Shown piece by piece: positions 36,725 through 45,364 of a DNA stretch of 64,000 bases. Every line of letters starts with the position of its first letter. Within the stretch, counting starts at the first letter, position 1. Both the position numbers and the translations under genes were made by a program. Source of the stretch: Amycolatopsis sp. DSM 110486 (GTDB lineage: Bacteria > Actinomycetota > Actinomycetes > Mycobacteriales > Pseudonocardiaceae); NCBI RefSeq assembly GCF_019468465.1, contig NZ_CP080519.1, positions 3,673,001-3,737,000 of the forward strand, written 5' to 3'. Below the pieces are notes generated by a model. The model was not told the origin of the DNA, ran no database searches, and was given only the letters and a program-made list of their open reading frames with translations.

Positions 36725-37669
36725 GTGGTCGACCGTACCGTTGCCGTGCTCGCAGGCGGGCTTTCCCACGAACGCGACGTCTCCCTCCGTTCGGGCCGCC
36801 GGCTTTCGGCCGCGCTGCGCTCCGAGGGGCTCACAGTGGAGGAGTGGGACACCGACGCCGGGCTGATCGAGCGCCTGCGTACGCAGCGTCCTGACGCGGT
36901 TGTCGTCGCGCTGCACGGCGGTGAAGGTGAGAACGGCTCCGTGCAGACGGTGCTGGAAATGCTCGGCGTGCCCTTCGTCGGCACGAGTTCGCAGGGCTGC
37001 CGTCGCGCGTGGGACAAGCCGACCGCGAAGGCGTTCGTACAGCAGGCCGGTTTCTCGACGCCGGACTGGATTGTGTTGCCCCACAGCACTTTCCGTGAAC
37101 TCGGCGCGCAGTCGGTGCTCGACGCGATGGTGGAGCGCCTCGGACTGCCGATGATCCTCAAGCCGGACCAGGGTGGCTCGGCGCTCGGCACGCAGGTCGT
37201 GCGCGAGGCGTCGGAACTGCCCGCGGCGATGGTCGGCTGCTTCGCATACGGCGACACCGTGCTGGCGGAACGCTTCATCGACGGGGTCGAGGTGGCCGTG
37301 ACCGTCGTCGAAGGTGAGCACGGCGCCGAGGCGCTGCCGGCCGTCGAGATCGTGCCGGAGAGCGGCGTCTACGACTACACCGCCCGCTACACGGCCGGTC
37401 TCACCGACTTCTTCACGCCGGCGCGCATTTCCGAAGACGCGGCGAAGGCCGTCGGCGAGCTTGCCGTGGCGGCGCACCGCTGGCTCGGCTTGCGCGACAT
37501 CTCGCGCACCGACGCCGTGATCACCGCCGACGGCACGGTGCAGTTCCTCGAGGTGAACCTGTCGCCGGGTCTCACCGAGACGTCGACGGTGCCGATGGCC
37601 GTCGAGGCGGCGGGGAAGTCGCTCGGGTCGGTGTTCGCGGATCTCGTGGCACGGGCCGTCGCCCGCTGA
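36725..37669 (+). CDS. ddl: D-alanine--D-alanine ligase
   Basis: 314-residue ATP-grasp ligase joining two D-amino acids for the peptidoglycan stem. Blocks include VAVLAGGLSHERDVSLRSG, VALHGGEGENGSVQ, ILKPDQGGSALGTQVV, the omega-loop YDYTARYTAG and the metal-binding EVNLSPGLTETSTVP. The tyrosine of ARY corresponds to the omega-loop Tyr of D-Ala-adding enzymes, arguing against a D-lactate ligase. GTG at 36725 follows AAGGAG. The usual LEVNT reads LEVNL, a small departure. It may be a second Ddl, since the main ddl often lies elsewhere. The 3' end abuts the opposing DinB-like gene. Confidence 0.88.
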   Translation: MVDRTVAVLAGGLSHERDVSLRSGRRLSAALRSEGLTVEEWDTDAGLIERLRTQRPDAVVVALHGGEGENGSVQTVLEMLGVPFVGTSSQGCRRAWDKPTAKAFVQQAGFSTPDWIVLPHSTFRELGAQSVLDAMVERLGLPMILKPDQGGSALGTQVVREASELPAAMVGCFAYGDTVLAERFIDGVEVAVTVVEGEHGAEALPAVEIVPESGVYDYTARYTAGLTDFFTPARISEDAAKAVGELAVAAHRWLGLRDISRTDAVITADGTVQFLEVNLSPGLTETSTVPMAVEAAGKSLGSVFADLVARAVAR

Positions 37670-38281
37670 TCACCGCGCTCGGTAGAGGTCGCGCAGCAAC
37701 GCGATTTCGGCGCCGTGGTGCAGCACTTCCTGGTTGACCCACCACACGATCTCGAGGAACGGCTCGTCGGGATCGCTGCCGTGGGGATAGGTGCACAGGC
37801 CCACGGTGTCGAGTGCTGCGTCGTCGACGCTCAGCAAAGCTTTCCGCCACGCAGCTGCGCCGGTTTGGAACGCGGCGGTCGCGGTTGCGGCGTCGCCGGT
37901 GTCCACGTAGTCGTCGCGGGTCAGCGTGTGGCTGCCTGACGTGTGGTCGGCGCGCTGGATCAGCATTTCGCTCAGGTGGCTCAGCCGCCACGCGATCGTC
38001 GTGACGGGCGCCGGCGACGGGTGGGGGTGGGGAGCCGAGTCGCGGCCCCACTCGCCGCGGCCGGCGAGGAACGTCGCGCGCGGCCCCGGCCCGTCGGAGC
38101 GCCGCCGCACCGACCAACAGTCCGGCGTCGGCTCCCACCGGAGCTCGTCGTCGGTCATCGGTTCGACGGAGACGGGGGTTCCGTCGCCGCTGTCGACCGC
38201 CGGCCCGTCGAGCCGATCGACGAGTCGCTCGTACGCGAAGACGAACTGACTCAGTAGCGGAGCCAAGCGCGGAGGGATCAC
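37670..38281 (-). CDS. DinB-like superfamily protein
   Basis: 203 residues from GTG 38281, behind GAAGGAG. The sequence pattern is that of DinB/YfiT four-helix proteins: FVFAYERLVDRLDG, WRLSHLSEMLIQRADH and EVLHHGAEIALLRDLY, with histidines placed as potential metal ligands. Family members include thiol-dependent transferases using mycothiol or bacillithiol, but the function here is not known. A compact hairpin sits directly before its ribosome site. It lies downstream of parB on the same strand, separated by 154 bp. Confidence 0.72.
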   Translation of the reverse strand: MIPPRLAPLLSQFVFAYERLVDRLDGPAVDSGDGTPVSVEPMTDDELRWEPTPDCWSVRRRSDGPGPRATFLAGRGEWGRDSAPHPHPSPAPVTTIAWRLSHLSEMLIQRADHTSGSHTLTRDDYVDTGDAATATAAFQTGAAAWRKALLSVDDAALDTVGLCTYPHGSDPDEPFLEIVWWVNQEVLHHGAEIALLRDLYRAR

Positions 38282-38293
38282 GGAACGCTCCTT

Positions 38294-38322
38294 CGGGAGA
38301 GCTGGTTCCGCCAACTCTCCCG
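38294..38322 (-). terminator. Hairpin between parB and the DinB-like gene
   Basis: CGGGAGAG pairs with CTCTCCCG, extended by TGG/CCA after a mismatch. It lies 114 bp after the parB stop and immediately before the GAAGGAG of the next gene. There is no T-tract. It could end parB transcription or control access to the ribosome site. Confidence 0.45.
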
Positions 38323-38435
38323 GATTCCGCGCCGCACGACCGCCGATTTTTCCCGCGCCCGCGGCGACCACCCAGAGTGCTGGTCACTGTCCCGGTGAGC
38401 AATCATCACCGTGACGAAACGACCCGGGGTGATCC

Positions 38436-39455
38436 CTAGTCGGTTTCCTCTGTCCGATTCGCCGTTTTTTCGTTCGAGTTCGCGTCGATGAGCGAGACGA
38501 TGCGTTCAAGGTCGTCGACCGAGCCGAACTCGAGAACGATGCGGCCCTTGCGGCGACCGAGGTCGACCTTCACGCGGGTGTCGAAGCGATCGGAGAGGCG
38601 GTTGGCCAACTCCTGCAGGCCTGGTGCCTGAATCGGCTTGCGGGGAGCGGCCTTCGGCTTCGCCGGCTTTTCGTTCTTCTTCAGCGTGACGGCTTCCTCG
38701 GTGGCGCGCACCGACATGCCCTCCGCGACGATCCGAGCCGCCAGCTCTTCCTGGCTCTCCGGATCTTCAAGCGACAGCAACGCCCGCGCGTGCCCGGCCG
38801 AAAGCACGCCCGCGGCTACGCGGCGCTGCACGGCCAGCGGCAGTTTGAGGAGGCGGATCGTGTTGGTGATGACGGGACGGCTGCGGCCGATGCGGCTGGC
38901 GAGCTCTTCGTGCGTGACCGCGAACTCGTCGAGCAGCTGCTGGTACGCGGCCGCCTCTTCGAGCGGGTTCAGCTGGACGCGGTGGATGTTCTCCAGCAGC
39001 GCGTCGCGGAGCATGGACTCGTCGGCGGTCTGCCGGACGATCGCGGGGATCGCCTCGAGCTCCGCCTGCTGCGACGCCCGCAGGCGCCGCTCGCCCATGA
39101 CGAGCTCGTACTCGCCGTCGCCCAATTCGCGGACGACGATGGGCTGCATGAGCCCGAACTCGCGGATGGAATGTTCGAGTTCGGCGAGCGCTTCTTCGTC
39201 GAAGAACTGGCGGGGCTGCTTCGGGTTCGGCTTGACGGCGCTGACCGGGATCTCCCGGTAGACCGCGCCGGCGACCTCACCGCTGACGGGAGTCGCCGCG
39301 CCGTTGGCCGCGAACCAGCCCTTCTCCTCACGCGCCGCCTTGTCCGCGGACGTGCCACCTTCGACGGCGGAGGGCGCCGGGCCGGCCGTGGTGGCCGGCC
39401 CGGTCGGGATCAAGGCCGCGAGCCCTCGCCCCAGCCCTCCTCTGCGCTCAGTCAT
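38436..39455 (-). CDS. parB: Chromosome partitioning protein ParB
   Basis: 339-residue CTP-dependent DNA clamp that loads at parS. After a variable N-terminus ([17 protein letters not shown]) come the CTP-binding region ([20 protein letters not shown]), [21 protein letters not shown], the helix-turn-helix around [21 protein letters not shown], and a C-terminal dimerisation domain ([16 protein letters not shown]). The start at 39455 overlaps the parA stop as ATGA, so parA and parB are coupled. Several parS sites lie within 2 kb upstream. In the cell it organises the origin region for segregation by ParA. Confidence 0.97.
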   Translation of the reverse strand: MTERRGGLGRGLAALIPTGPATTAGPAPSAVEGGTSADKAAREEKGWFAANGAATPVSGEVAGAVYREIPVSAVKPNPKQPRQFFDEEALAELEHSIREFGLMQPIVVRELGDGEYELVMGERRLRASQQAELEAIPAIVRQTADESMLRDALLENIHRVQLNPLEEAAAYQQLLDEFAVTHEELASRIGRSRPVITNTIRLLKLPLAVQRRVAAGVLSAGHARALLSLEDPESQEELAARIVAEGMSVRATEEAVTLKKNEKPAKPKAAPRKPIQAPGLQELANRLSDRFDTRVKVDLGRRKGRIVLEFGSVDDLERIVSLIDANSNEKTANRTEETD

Positions 39456-40390
39456 GCGGTACTGCTCCTTCCTTCGGTCGCGCCACGCTCCGCGATCTCC
39501 TTGGCGGCGTCGAGGTAGCTCATGGCGCCGCGTGAACCGGGGTCGTAGGAGAGCACGGTCTGACCGTAGCCAGGCGCCTCCGAGACCTTCACACTGCGCG
39601 GGATGACGGTCTTCAGGACAGTGTCGCCGAAGTGGTTGCGGACCTCGTTCGTGACCTGGTCGGCGAGCTTGGTGCGGCCGTCGTACATCGTCAGCAGGAT
39701 CGTGGAGACGCGAAGCTCGCGGTTGAGGTGCTGCTGCACGAGCTCGATGTTGCTCAGCAGCTGCCCCAGACCTTCCAGCGCGTAGTACTCGCACTGGATC
39801 GGGATGAGCACCTCCTGCGCGGCCACCATCGCGTTGACGGTGAGAAGGCCGAGCGACGGCGGGCAGTCGATGAAGACGTAGTCGACGCCGATCTGATCGA
39901 GGACCTCGGACGAGAGCGCCTCCTTGAGCCGCGTCTCGCGGCTGGCCATGGAGACGAGCTCGATCTCCGCACCGGCGAGGTCGATCGTCGCGGGGACGCA
40001 GAACAGGTTCGCCGACTGCTCGCTGACGGCGGCCGCCTCAGCGAGCGACACCTCGCCGATGAGCACCTCGTAGATCGACGGCGTGCCCGAGCGGTGGTCG
40101 ATGTCGAGCGCGGTGCTGGCGTTGCCCTGGGGGTCCAGGTCGATCACCAAAGTCTTCAGCCCGTGCACGGCAAGTGCGGCGGCCAGGTTGACGGTGCTCG
40201 TTGTCTTGCCGACGCCGCCCTTCTGGTTGGCGACCGTCAGCACCCGGCGATGGGTCGGGCGGGGGAGCATGCCCTCCTTCGGGTGCAGGACGCTCGCGGC
40301 GCGGACGGCTTCTTCGGCGATCGGCGTCCAGCCCAAGTCGTGGCCGGTGCTCGCAGGGTCGGACGGGCGGGGATTCACCGGTCTCGGCAC
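39452..40390 (-). CDS. parA: Chromosome partitioning ATPase ParA
   Basis: A 312-residue Walker-type ATPase with the deviant Walker A motif KGGVGKTTS at residues 57-65, [25 protein letters not shown] and a C-terminal region [15 protein letters not shown]. It binds DNA non-specifically with ATP and moves ParB-bound origins. The N-terminal 45 residues before the ATPase core are an extension common in actinobacteria. GTG at 40390 is used; a later ATG (residue 41) is possible. A parS-type site lies 41 bp upstream of the start, between parA and rsmG. Confidence 0.96.
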   Translation of the reverse strand: MPRPVNPRPSDPASTGHDLGWTPIAEEAVRAASVLHPKEGMLPRPTHRRVLTVANQKGGVGKTTSTVNLAAALAVHGLKTLVIDLDPQGNASTALDIDHRSGTPSIYEVLIGEVSLAEAAAVSEQSANLFCVPATIDLAGAEIELVSMASRETRLKEALSSEVLDQIGVDYVFIDCPPSLGLLTVNAMVAAQEVLIPIQCEYYALEGLGQLLSNIELVQQHLNRELRVSTILLTMYDGRTKLADQVTNEVRNHFGDTVLKTVIPRSVKVSEAPGYGQTVLSYDPGSRGAMSYLDAAKEIAERGATEGRSSTA

Positions 40391-40430
40391 CTCCTCTTGA
40401 TAGACGACTCGTTGGCGTTCGGACCGCGGT

Positions 40431-40444
40431 GTTTCACGTGGAAC
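40431..40444. promoter_or_regulatory. parS site between rsmG and parA
   Basis: GTTTCACGTGGAAC, one mismatch from the palindromic parS core GTTTCACGTGAAAC. It sits in the parA upstream region, where ParB binding could also affect parAB transcription. Confidence 0.75.
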
Positions 40445-40465
40445 GTCGCGGCCGCACTCGTACGC

Positions 40466-41146
40466 TTAGCTCCGCCTGCCGCGTGGCCGTGACGGCTTCG
40501 GTGGCAGGCGGCGGATCATCACGACCGTGCTGGGGACCTCGAGCACTGCCTTCCCACACTCGGCGAGTTCTGGATCGGCACCGCCGGCCTTCCGCACAGC
40601 CACGCGGTCCCGCTCGATTTCCTCTCCCGCGCTGGCCCCCTTGAGCGCGACCAGACGACCTTCGGGGCGAACCAGCGGAAGACACCAACCCGCGAGGCGA
40701 GCGAGAGGAGCAACAGCGCGAGCGGTGACGACGTCAGCACCACCCAGCTGCTCACGCACAGACCGCTCCTCGGCGCGTCCACGCACGATGGTGATCGGGA
40801 GTTCCAGCTTCTCGGCGACCTCGGCCAGCCAGTCGACCCGGCGGGCCATGGGTTCGAGGAGAACGATAGCGAGGTCCGGTCGAGCGATCGCCAGCGGCAC
40901 ACCCGGAAGCCCAGCCCCCGACCCGACGTCCACCACGCGCGCCCCGTCGGGAATCTGCTCCCCGATCACAGCCGAGTTCAGCACGTGGCGCTCCCACAAC
41001 CGCTCCACCTCACGCGGCCCGATCAGCCCCCGCTCGACCCCATGCGTAGCCAGCAACTCCACGTACCCAGCCGCCCGGTCCACCCGCTCGCCGAACACCT
41101 CCGCCGCCGCGGTCCGCACCATCGCGGTGGCGCCGTCCAAGCTCAC
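40466..41146 (-). CDS. rsmG: 16S rRNA (guanine-N7) methyltransferase RsmG
   Basis: 226 residues from GTG 41146, with GAGGAG upstream. It methylates G527 of 16S rRNA. The SAM site VVDVGSGAGLPGVPLAIARP and the family blocks LNSAVIGEQIPDGA, LEPMARRVDWLAEV and VVTARAVAPLARLAGW are present. The frame stays open 50 codons upstream, but that stretch contains DnaA- and parS-type DNA motifs and does not resemble protein. The order rsmG-parA-parB is the typical bacterial arrangement. Loss of this enzyme gives low-level streptomycin resistance in other bacteria. Confidence 0.95.
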   Translation of the reverse strand: MSLDGATAMVRTAAAEVFGERVDRAAGYVELLATHGVERGLIGPREVERLWERHVLNSAVIGEQIPDGARVVDVGSGAGLPGVPLAIARPDLAIVLLEPMARRVDWLAEVAEKLELPITIVRGRAEERSVREQLGGADVVTARAVAPLARLAGWCLPLVRPEGRLVALKGASAGEEIERDRVAVRKAGGADPELAECGKAVLEVPSTVVMIRRLPPKPSRPRGRRS

Positions 41147-41169
41147 GAAACCCACTCCTCGGTCCGCGC

Positions 41170-41183
41170 GTTTCACGTGAAAC
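41170..41183. promoter_or_regulatory. parS site upstream of rsmG (exact)
   Basis: GTTTCACGTGAAAC, an exact match to the consensus palindrome, 24 bp before the rsmG start. Together with the two sites at 41280 and 41325 it forms the core ParB loading region. Confidence 0.9.
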
Positions 41184-41237
41184 GCGCTCGTTCGATTGTC
41201 CCCGATGCCGAGCCCAAATCGAGCCGACAGACCGCAA

Positions 41238-41275
41238 CTGTGGACAACTCCACTCAGGGAGCCGAGTGTCCACAG
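41238..41275. promoter_or_regulatory. Two DnaA-box-like sequences next to parS
   Basis: CTGTGGACAA (41238-41247, the reverse of TTGTCCACAG, the preferred actinobacterial DnaA box) and GTGTCCACAG (41266-41275). They lie between two parS sites, in opposite orientations. Confidence 0.6.
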
Positions 41276-41279
41276 CCGT

Positions 41280-41293
41280 GTTCCACGTGAAAC
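41280..41293. promoter_or_regulatory. parS site
   Basis: GTTCCACGTGAAAC, one mismatch from the consensus at a position known to vary. It is located 134 bp upstream of rsmG. Confidence 0.8.
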
Positions 41294-41324
41294 CACGACG
41301 ATGGGTGGCGCTCAGGGGGGCGCC

Positions 41325-41338
41325 GTTTCACGTGAAAC
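41325..41338. promoter_or_regulatory. parS site (exact)
   Basis: GTTTCACGTGAAAC, exact palindrome. It is the rightmost of the cluster and marks the left edge of the gene-free region. Confidence 0.9.
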
Positions 41339-41339
41339 G

Positions 41340-43860
41340 CCAGGCTTGTAATTCGTACCGAGCAAGCCTCGGAGGTTCGGTCCACGCGAAGGATCGAGTC
41401 GTGGTGCGCCAGATCGATCGGGTGCGGCAACTCGCCCGACGCTGCGTAGCCAACGGGCGGGCAGGGTCGACAAGCGCGCAAGCGAACTGACAGGCGGCGA
41501 AGTACTCCACCGCTAGGCGGGCGAGCCGGAGGATGAGGATCGTGGCCCGGCACCGCCAGGACAGGCCGACATGGCACCCATAGGCCCGCCGTCGGGCGCC
41601 GCCAATAGCCGAGGGATCCTCCCCGGCGAAAGGGTGCGAACGCTTGGGCAAGGGGATAGGCCGACAGTGGAGCAGGCGGCTTCGGCGGCGGCTCCAAAGG
41701 GGCCACCGAGAAACCGACACGGGGAACGGTCTGTCAGGCGAACCGGCAGCAGGCCCACGAGCGAACACGCCGCCGCACGAGGCGACCGGCCGACCGATCT
41801 GCGAATAGCGCAGCAGGCAAGCGCAGCAGCCGGCTCGGAATGCAAGCGGGCAAGCATGGAGGAGTGGCCGGAAGGCGACGGCACGGACCGCTCGCGAGCT
41901 GAACGGACGAACCAAGGAACACGAAGTCGCGCCCGGGGTCGAAGGTCATAGGCCGCCCTTCTTTGCCCAGCCTCCTCGGCTCGCAGCCCTCGCTTCGGCG
42001 CGCAAGCTGAGAAGTTCGGCGGGCACGGCGCAGCGGAGTGGTCGTGACACTGGTGCGGCTATCTGTTCGGTCGAGCGGCGGCTCCCGGATGAGTCAGGGC
42101 GCCCGAGGGGACGACGCTCGATCGGTCCGAGCGCGCGGCGGCGGCTTAGTGCAGGGCCGCGGCGGGGCATCCGCTCTAGCGGCTGCCTGGCGTGGGGACG
42201 TCCGGGCAATCGCTCGACTATGCCGGCGGACACCCGGCGGCCCGCGACGCGACCGCGCTCGCCGAGCGGTAGACGAGATGTGGGTCGCCGCGAGCGCGAG
42301 CCCGCGGGTCCGACCTCCGGAGCAGCCCGCGACCAGGCGGCTCGATGAGCCGCGTTCCCCGGAGCGGACTCTGCCGCCTCAACGTCCGGCGCCGAGCGAA
42401 ACCGGCGGGTTCGGACGAGCTGGCTGGGTGAGGGTCTTAGCGAATACGGGTCTCATGGTGACGGCCCGGCGGCGCCGACCGGTGTTGTCTGAACCGACCC
42501 GGCCGGCCCAGGCGGGCGGACGACCGCAGCCGAGCCACTCCGAGCGCGCCCACCGAATGGGGGGCAGCGGCGCCACGGCGGCGGTCCGCTGGGTCGGATC
42601 CGCTTGCACCGGGCGCACCCGGGAGGCCGCTGGGCAGCGGGAGGCGACAGGTTCCAGCGAGTGCTGGCTGAGGCAAGTTCAGTCGGGGACCGAGGCGTGT
42701 GCAGATGTGCGCCGGGCACCACGTTCGGTCGATTGCGACGACAGCGCCGGAACGAGTCCGGGCGGCTTGGGTGGGCGCAGACTCGGTGAGTGCGGAGTCG
42801 CGATGGAGACGTTCGGTTGGCCGAGCGGACTTCTCCGTGTGTGCGTGGGTGGCGCGTTCGGGTCGGCTGGGAGGGCGGCAGCGGAGAACCTCGCCTAGAT
42901 AGTCGGTGGATGGATATGGAACCTCGGCGGAGTGAGGTCGCGTCGCCTGAAGGCCCGCGGGCGGTAGAGCCGCGTTGCCACGGGTGCGCTCGCGTGGCGA
43001 GTTCAGTCGACTGAGTCGGCAGAACCCAAGAAGCTCCGCGCGCTGGGTGGTGGATGGCTGGGGCGTGGGGTCGCGGCAGGAGCTGGGCGGGGGTTGAGCC
43101 GTCATGCCCGGAGTGCGCGCGGTGGGTCGGGTGGGTGCGCCGGAGCATGGTCGGTCAAGTTGGGCGGTGGGTTGGTGTGGGGCCCCGGCCGGCTCGGGCC
43201 CGGGTGTGGAGGCCGGTACCAGCTGGCGATCCGCGACGGAGTCAGCCTTGGTGCTCGGGCAGCCGGAGTGGCTCTGGGGGAGGCCGCGGTAGGTAGTTGG
43301 GGGTGGGGATGGAGCCGAGCCGCGGTGAGGTCGGGGCGCTGCGGAGCGAGCGGACGGAGCGGGTGCGGAGCACGGGCCGTGCAGTCCGACGCCCCGTGAG
43401 CCGCGATGTCCGGAGCGGGGTCAGGCGGCGCGAGCAGGTGCGCGGTCCAGGGCGCGGGAGCGGGGTTCGGACCAAGGTGGCAGGGCTGCAGCTGCAGCAG
43501 CTGGTTCTGGCCAATGTGGCGAGGCGGCAAGTGCCCGAGCGGATCCGAGCCGCAGTTGCGAAACGGCACTGCGATCAGCACCAGATCGGGCCCAAGTCAC
43601 AACGGCAAGGCGATCGGTACGAGAGGGGGTTCAGGCCACGGCGTCACAGCGACGAATGCGGCAGCCGGTTCAGGCCAAGAACTAAGGCGAAGGGGCGGCA
43701 CAGCGTTGGGGCACGGCAGCAAGCGCTGAAGCAGATCCGGGCCACTGTGCCAAGGCGATGGGCACGGGAGGGGTTCGAGCCACGGGCCTAAGCGACCGCG
43801 GCAGCAGCGGGTTCAGGTCGCAAGGGCACAGCGATTAGCGCGGCAGCCGATCCGGGCCAG
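41340..43860. other. Gene-free region, G-rich on the top strand
   Basis: About 2.5 kb without a credible gene. Open frames here are arginine/glycine/serine-rich, overlap in several phases on both strands, and lack ribosome sites and recognisable domains. The top strand is visibly G-rich over long stretches, opposite to the C-rich gene-free region at 32.3-33.8 kb. From about 43480 words such as GGCAAGGCGATCGG and GCGGCAAG recur, as if this were an eroded continuation of the repeat array. No transposase remnants, tRNA or CRISPR repeats were recognised. Confidence 0.5.
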
Positions 43861-43866
43861 GGCGGC

Positions 43867-44610
43867 AAGGTGACGGGCGTGGGGATGAGCATGAGCACGC
43901 GGTGTGGCCGCCCAACGCGGGAGCCGGTTCGGCGCATGGCGGCAAGGTGATCGGCGTGGGGAGCCGCTCCGGCGCACGGTGGTGAGGCGGCCCAGCGCAG
44001 GAGCCGGCGGGCGTGCGACCGTGGAGAGCAGGTCCTGGCATGTGATGAACCGATGAGCGTGGCGGCTGCGTGCGGGGCACGGCGGCAAGCGCGGAGGCCG
44101 AGCCGGAGCACGGCCGCGAGGCGACAGGTGTGAGGAGCCGTTCCGGGCACGCGGCGAGGAGACCGAGCGCGAGAGCCGGCGACACGCGGCCGTAGAGGAC
44201 GGGCCCAGCACGTGATGAGGCGATGAGCGCGGCAACAGCGTGCGGGGCACGGCCGCGAGGCGACAGGTGTGGGGAGCCGTTCCGGGCACGCGGTGAGGCG
44301 GCCCAGTGTGGGAGCCGACGGCACGCGGCTGTGAAGGACGGGCCCGGCACGTGATGAGGCGATGAGCGCGGCAGCAGCGTGCGGGGCACGGCGGTGAGGT
44401 CGCCCAGCCCGGGAGCCGGCGGCGGGCGTGGACGTGAGGAACGGGTCCGGGCACGTGATGAAGCGATGAGCGCGGCAGCAGTGCGGGGCGCGGCGGCAAG
44501 CGCGGGAGCCGGTTCGGGGCACGGCCGCACGGCGGCAAGGCGACCGGCGTGAGGAGCCGTTCCAGGCGCGGCGGTGAGGCGGCCCAGTGCGGGAACCGGC
44601 GGCGCGCAGT
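43867..44610. repeat. Tandem array of degenerate ~139-bp repeats
   Basis: A GAGGCGACAGGTGTG-type unit start recurs near 44118, 44257, 44396 and 44537, that is at 139, 139 and 141 bp. More diverged copies begin near 43867 and 43944. Each full unit contains GAGCCGTTCCGGGCACGCGG, then a CCCAG...GAGCCGG block, then GGACGGGCCC-GCACGTGATGAGGCGATGAGCGCGGCA-CAGCGTGCGGGGCACGG. Copies at 44118 and 44257 are closest to each other; later copies carry internal deletions. The array is purine-rich on the top strand and open in all three minus frames, which is a composition effect. No function is known. Confidence 0.7.
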
Positions 44611-44641
44611 ACGGCGGAACGAGCAAGAGAGCGGAGACAAA

Positions 44642-44677
44642 AGAAGCGGCCCACCGGAAGTCCGGCGGGCCGCTTCT
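44642..44677 (-). terminator. Terminator of the rpmH-rnpA-yidD-yidC-jag operon
   Basis: On the minus strand an 11-bp perfect stem (AGAAGCGGCCC with GGGCCGCTTCT), with an inner CCGG/CCGG pairing, is followed by TTTGTCTCC. It is 83 bp after the jag stop. It insulates the repeat array from the operon. Confidence 0.8.
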
Positions 44678-44760
44678 GCTCAGTGCTTCGCATTACTCAG
44701 TGATGCGTCCAGATCACCCGCAGCAAGCCGTGACGGCCGCAAGGATGGTGTCCAGGAGGC

Positions 44761-45336
44761 TCAGCCCTCCGGGAAGATCACCACGCGGCGCTTCGGGTCT
44801 TCGCCCTCGCTTTCGCTCGTGACGCCGTCCACGGTGGCCACCGCGTCGTGCACGACTTTGCGTTCGAAGGGGCTCATGGGCTGCAAGCGGACGCGCTCGC
44901 CGCTGGACAGGACGGACTCGGCGGTGGAGCGGCCGAGTTCGCGGAGCTCTTCGCGGCGGTCGGCGCGCCAGCCGGCGATGTCGAGCATGAGGCGGCTGCG
45001 GGAGCCCGTCTCCTGCTGGACGGCGAGGCGGGTGAGTTCCTGCAGGGCCTCGAGCACGGTGCCGCGGGGGCCGACGAGCTTTTCGAGGTCCTCGCCGCCG
45101 TCGATGCTGATGATGGCGCGGCCGGCTTCGACGTCGAGGTCGATGTCGCCGTCGTAGTCGAGCAGGTCGAGCAGGCGCTCGAGGTAGTCGCCGGCGATGT
45201 CGCCTTCCTGCACGAGCAGGTCGTCGCCGCCCTGCTTCTCGTCGGCGGCCTCGGCGGGGGCACCCGCGGCGGGTGCGGCCGAGGCCGTGGTCTCTTCGTC
45301 CTGATCGGCGTCGATCGTGTCGACCGTCTCCGACAT
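44761..45336 (-). CDS. jag: Jag/KhpB RNA-binding protein (KH and R3H domains)
   Basis: 191 residues. After an acidic, alanine-rich N-terminus (about 1-45) comes a Jag-type KH domain (GDYLERLLDLLDYDGDIDLD, then LIGRRG-type loop LVGPRGTVLEALQELTRLAV). A C-terminal R3H domain follows with MSPFERKVVHDAVA. Such proteins bind RNA and influence cell shape and division in other bacteria. Two consecutive ATG codons (45339 and 45336) are available; the second is better spaced from GAGGAG. The gene follows yidC by 28 bp, the usual order, and is the last of the leftward operon. Confidence 0.92.
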   Translation of the reverse strand: MSETVDTIDADQDEETTASAAPAAGAPAEAADEKQGGDDLLVQEGDIAGDYLERLLDLLDYDGDIDLDVEAGRAIISIDGGEDLEKLVGPRGTVLEALQELTRLAVQQETGSRSRLMLDIAGWRADRREELRELGRSTAESVLSSGERVRLQPMSPFERKVVHDAVATVDGVTSESEGEDPKRRVVIFPEG

Positions 45337-45364
45337 CATTCGTCTCCTCTCCGAACCGGACGCG

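Noticed and set aside
36725..37669. Considered a VanA-type D-Ala-D-Lac ligase because this may be a glycopeptide-producer relative.
   Set aside because: The omega-loop keeps the Tyr (YDYTARY) of D-Ala-adding ligases and no vanH/vanX homologues are adjacent.
42038..42898. A 286-codon plus-strand frame in the gene-free region.
   Set aside because: The translation is Arg/Gly/Ser-rich with no predicted fold or ribosome site, and competing frames of similar length exist on the other strand.
43788..44693. Three long minus-strand frames, all open over the same 800 bp, encoding repeated proline/alanine/arginine peptides.
   Set aside because: All three phases are open together because stop triplets are rare in the repeats. 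None has a ribosome site or a known domain, so it is treated as a DNA repeat array and not a repeat protein.
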